A stretch of DNA of 64,000 nucleotides from Caenorhabditis remanei (lineage: Eukaryota; Nematoda; Chromadorea; Rhabditida; Rhabditidae): assembly GCF_010183535.1 (NCBI RefSeq), contig NC_071329.1, positions 7,626,001 through 7,690,000 on the forward strand, in the 5' to 3' direction. Position numbers and translations under genes: made by a program. Below are positions 62,701-64,000 of this stretch, piece by piece. The notes beneath the pieces are model-generated. The model was not told the origin of the DNA. It saw only the letters and a list, made by a program, of their open reading frames with translations, and ran no database searches. The stretch's first letter is position 1. Every line of letters begins with the position of its first letter.

Positions 62701-63690
62701 TTATTAAAAGACTTATCATATTCATTCCGTTCAACGAATCTGATTGGAAAAGTAGCTTCTCCATAGCGTAACACTAGATCCAATAATCCGTGCACATGCC
62801 ACCTGTATAAATTCTTGAATGTTCTTCAGATTTTCTGTTTGAGCTTATAAGATTGACATACGGAAAATCAAGGGTAACAAGAATTGGTTCGACAAATCTG
62901 AGTCACAAAATATTCCAATGTCTTTCGAAACAGTGATTGTAGTGGTTTTTATTTCAGCTAACCGCTCTCGAATTGATAGTTTTTAGAATATTTTCAGCAG
63001 TAGTATACTCATTATTACGATTATTTTCACAACTTTACGTTTTGGTGAAATTTTTATACTTTTAATTTTTCGAAAATTCCTCGCTCGCCTTTTGTCTCTC
63101 AATGACTTATTTTTAGAACCAGGTCATGTCTGACCCGATACTCCGATCCGTCGGGTTATAATCTTGCCATAAGTGAAACCGAATCATTTTAATCAGACTG
63201 TTTTCCTGATTTGAAAGATTATCAGATGACATTAAAAATACATTGTATCATCTCAGCTTAAAACGAGTTAAATTTTGTTTGAAGAGATAGTTATACGTAG
63301 AATACAAACATGGCGAAGGTGTCGTCTACGTCAGAATTTTACTATCCATCCAACATTAGAGAACCATGACGCCTTCTGTAAATCCGCCACCCTCAATCCC
63401 TTTAGACATCAAAATATTTCTTTTATTTTTTCGATTTCTATTCCCCATTTCTTCGGAGCACCGACTCCTCCAACAGACTGACTCAATTTTGTAAAACCCA
63501 TTTACTTTCATTTCTCCTCTTCTTTTTGCTTTATTGAATGGGAATGTGTGCCAAACTTCAGAAGAGACGACTTCTTCTTATTGATGCGTGAATGAATTGA
63601 ATTTCTTTTCTTGTCAAGTAAATTTTCCTGGTAGAAGACACATACTTCTTCAAATTGAAGGAAAAAGCCAAAACTTCTTTTCCTCGGCTA
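56757..63690. other. 7-kb gene-poor AT-rich region
   Basis: No chain of spliceable exons was found on either strand. Open frames are short, usually Phe/Lys/Ser-rich, and mutually overlapping. There is an (ATC)n microsatellite at about 61041-61056. A tRNA B-box-like GGTTCGATCC at about 61450 has no matching A box or cloverleaf. It may contain regulatory DNA for a gene beyond the right edge. Confidence 0.45.
61041..61056. repeat. (ATC)n microsatellite
   Basis: About five uninterrupted ATC units in non-coding DNA. Confidence 0.7.
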
Positions 63691-63939
63691 ATGGAACTCG
63701 AGTCCCCGCTTTTGTTTATCGCTCCGATTTCTTCGGTTTACCTTCTCGGAGCATTTGGATGGAAATTTGTGCGACAATTTTCTTGTCAAAAGTTGTTGAA
63801 AACTCATGCAGAAAAGTCTGAAGTAGTTGGAGCCACAGGAGCTCTCAGCCAAAAAGAGATCATTTCAATATACAGGAAGTGCACCGGAACTCTCTTTTCT
63901 TCATCGAAAGAAGGGTCATTCCGAACATCCGACGATTAG
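63691..63939 (+). CDS. Possible small membrane protein or first exon (weak)
   Basis: An 82-codon frame starting MELESPLLFIAPISSVYLLG with a clear N-terminal hydrophobic segment and balanced codon use up to about residue 60. An acceptor-like ATATACAG occurs within it near 63877, so the true structure may instead be an exon starting there. No family recognised, and a second frame is open across the same DNA. Confidence 0.22.
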   Translation: MELESPLLFIAPISSVYLLGAFGWKFVRQFSCQKLLKTHAEKSEVVGATGALSQKEIISIYRKCTGTLFSSSKEGSFRTSDD

Positions 63940-63946
63940 ACCAAGC

Positions 63947-64000
63947 ATGTTTTCGACACGATTGACAAGTCGTGCGGTAGCAGAAAATTGGATGATGTCG
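63947..64000 (+). CDS. Possible gene start at right edge
   Basis: The last 18 codons from ATG at 63947 read MFSTRLTSRAVAENWMMS, open to the window end, with the Arg/Ser/Thr-rich and acid-free start typical of mitochondrial presequences. The same frame is open back to the acceptor-like site near 63877. The window ends before this can be tested. Confidence 0.25.
   Translation, partial: MFSTRLTSRAVAENWMMS

Overview
The window looks like nuclear DNA of a nematode of the genus Caenorhabditis. Genes are compact, and many introns are only 45-60 nt with TTTTCAG-type acceptors. Several start codons sit directly after an acceptor, as in spliced-leader trans-splicing. The recognisable genes (ttc-36, the MTO1 homologue mtcu-2, the lysyl hydroxylase let-268, lov-1, a PPP1R11 homologue, puf-12, pas-7, lact-2) are, from memory, neighbours on C. 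elegans chromosome II. The predicted LOV-1 (about 3446 aa) and LET-268 (734 aa) are longer than the C. elegans proteins as I remember them, so this may be a relative rather than C. elegans itself. All exon models were built by hand from splice signals and reading-frame continuity.

Layout. At 1-1801 (minus) lies the N-terminal part of a long Ala/Glu/His/Lys-rich repeat protein that runs off the left edge; about 10 kb without a convincing gene follows. At 11948-14599 (+) is an atypical homeodomain gene. At 17070-23009 are ttc-36 (+), then mtcu-2 and let-268 (both minus, 258 bp apart, possibly an operon). At 24911-26904 (+) is a secreted or GPI-anchored CUB-like protein. At 27556-39530 (+) is lov-1, a 32-exon polycystin-1-like gene with mucin-like exons. 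At 39652-40082 (minus) is the PPP1R11 homologue, sharing a 197-bp divergent promoter with an unknown repeat gene (40280-41210, +). A membrane-anchored chitinase-like gene (41416-42853) and a paralogue of the repeat gene (43029-43786) follow. A perfect 385-bp palindromic foldback element with a TAA target-site duplication lies at 43977-44361. A RING/B-box gene (45561-47661, +), puf-12 (minus), pas-7 (+), lact-2 (minus) and a small single-exon gene with a TATA box (56231-56632, minus) come next. The last 7 kb is AT-rich and apparently gene-poor, with a weak hint of a gene starting at the right edge.

Functions. Housekeeping genes (proteasome alpha subunit, Puf6/PUM3 ribosome-biogenesis factor, mitochondrial tRNA modification, collagen lysyl hydroxylase, PP1 inhibitor) are interleaved with lineage-specific or fast-evolving genes: lov-1 mucin modules, CUB-like, chitinase-like, the paralogous repeat pair and the divergent homeobox gene. 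The most notable observations are the perfect foldback element, the previously unrecognised (to me) paralogous pair flanking the chitinase-like gene, and the triplicated exon module inside lov-1.
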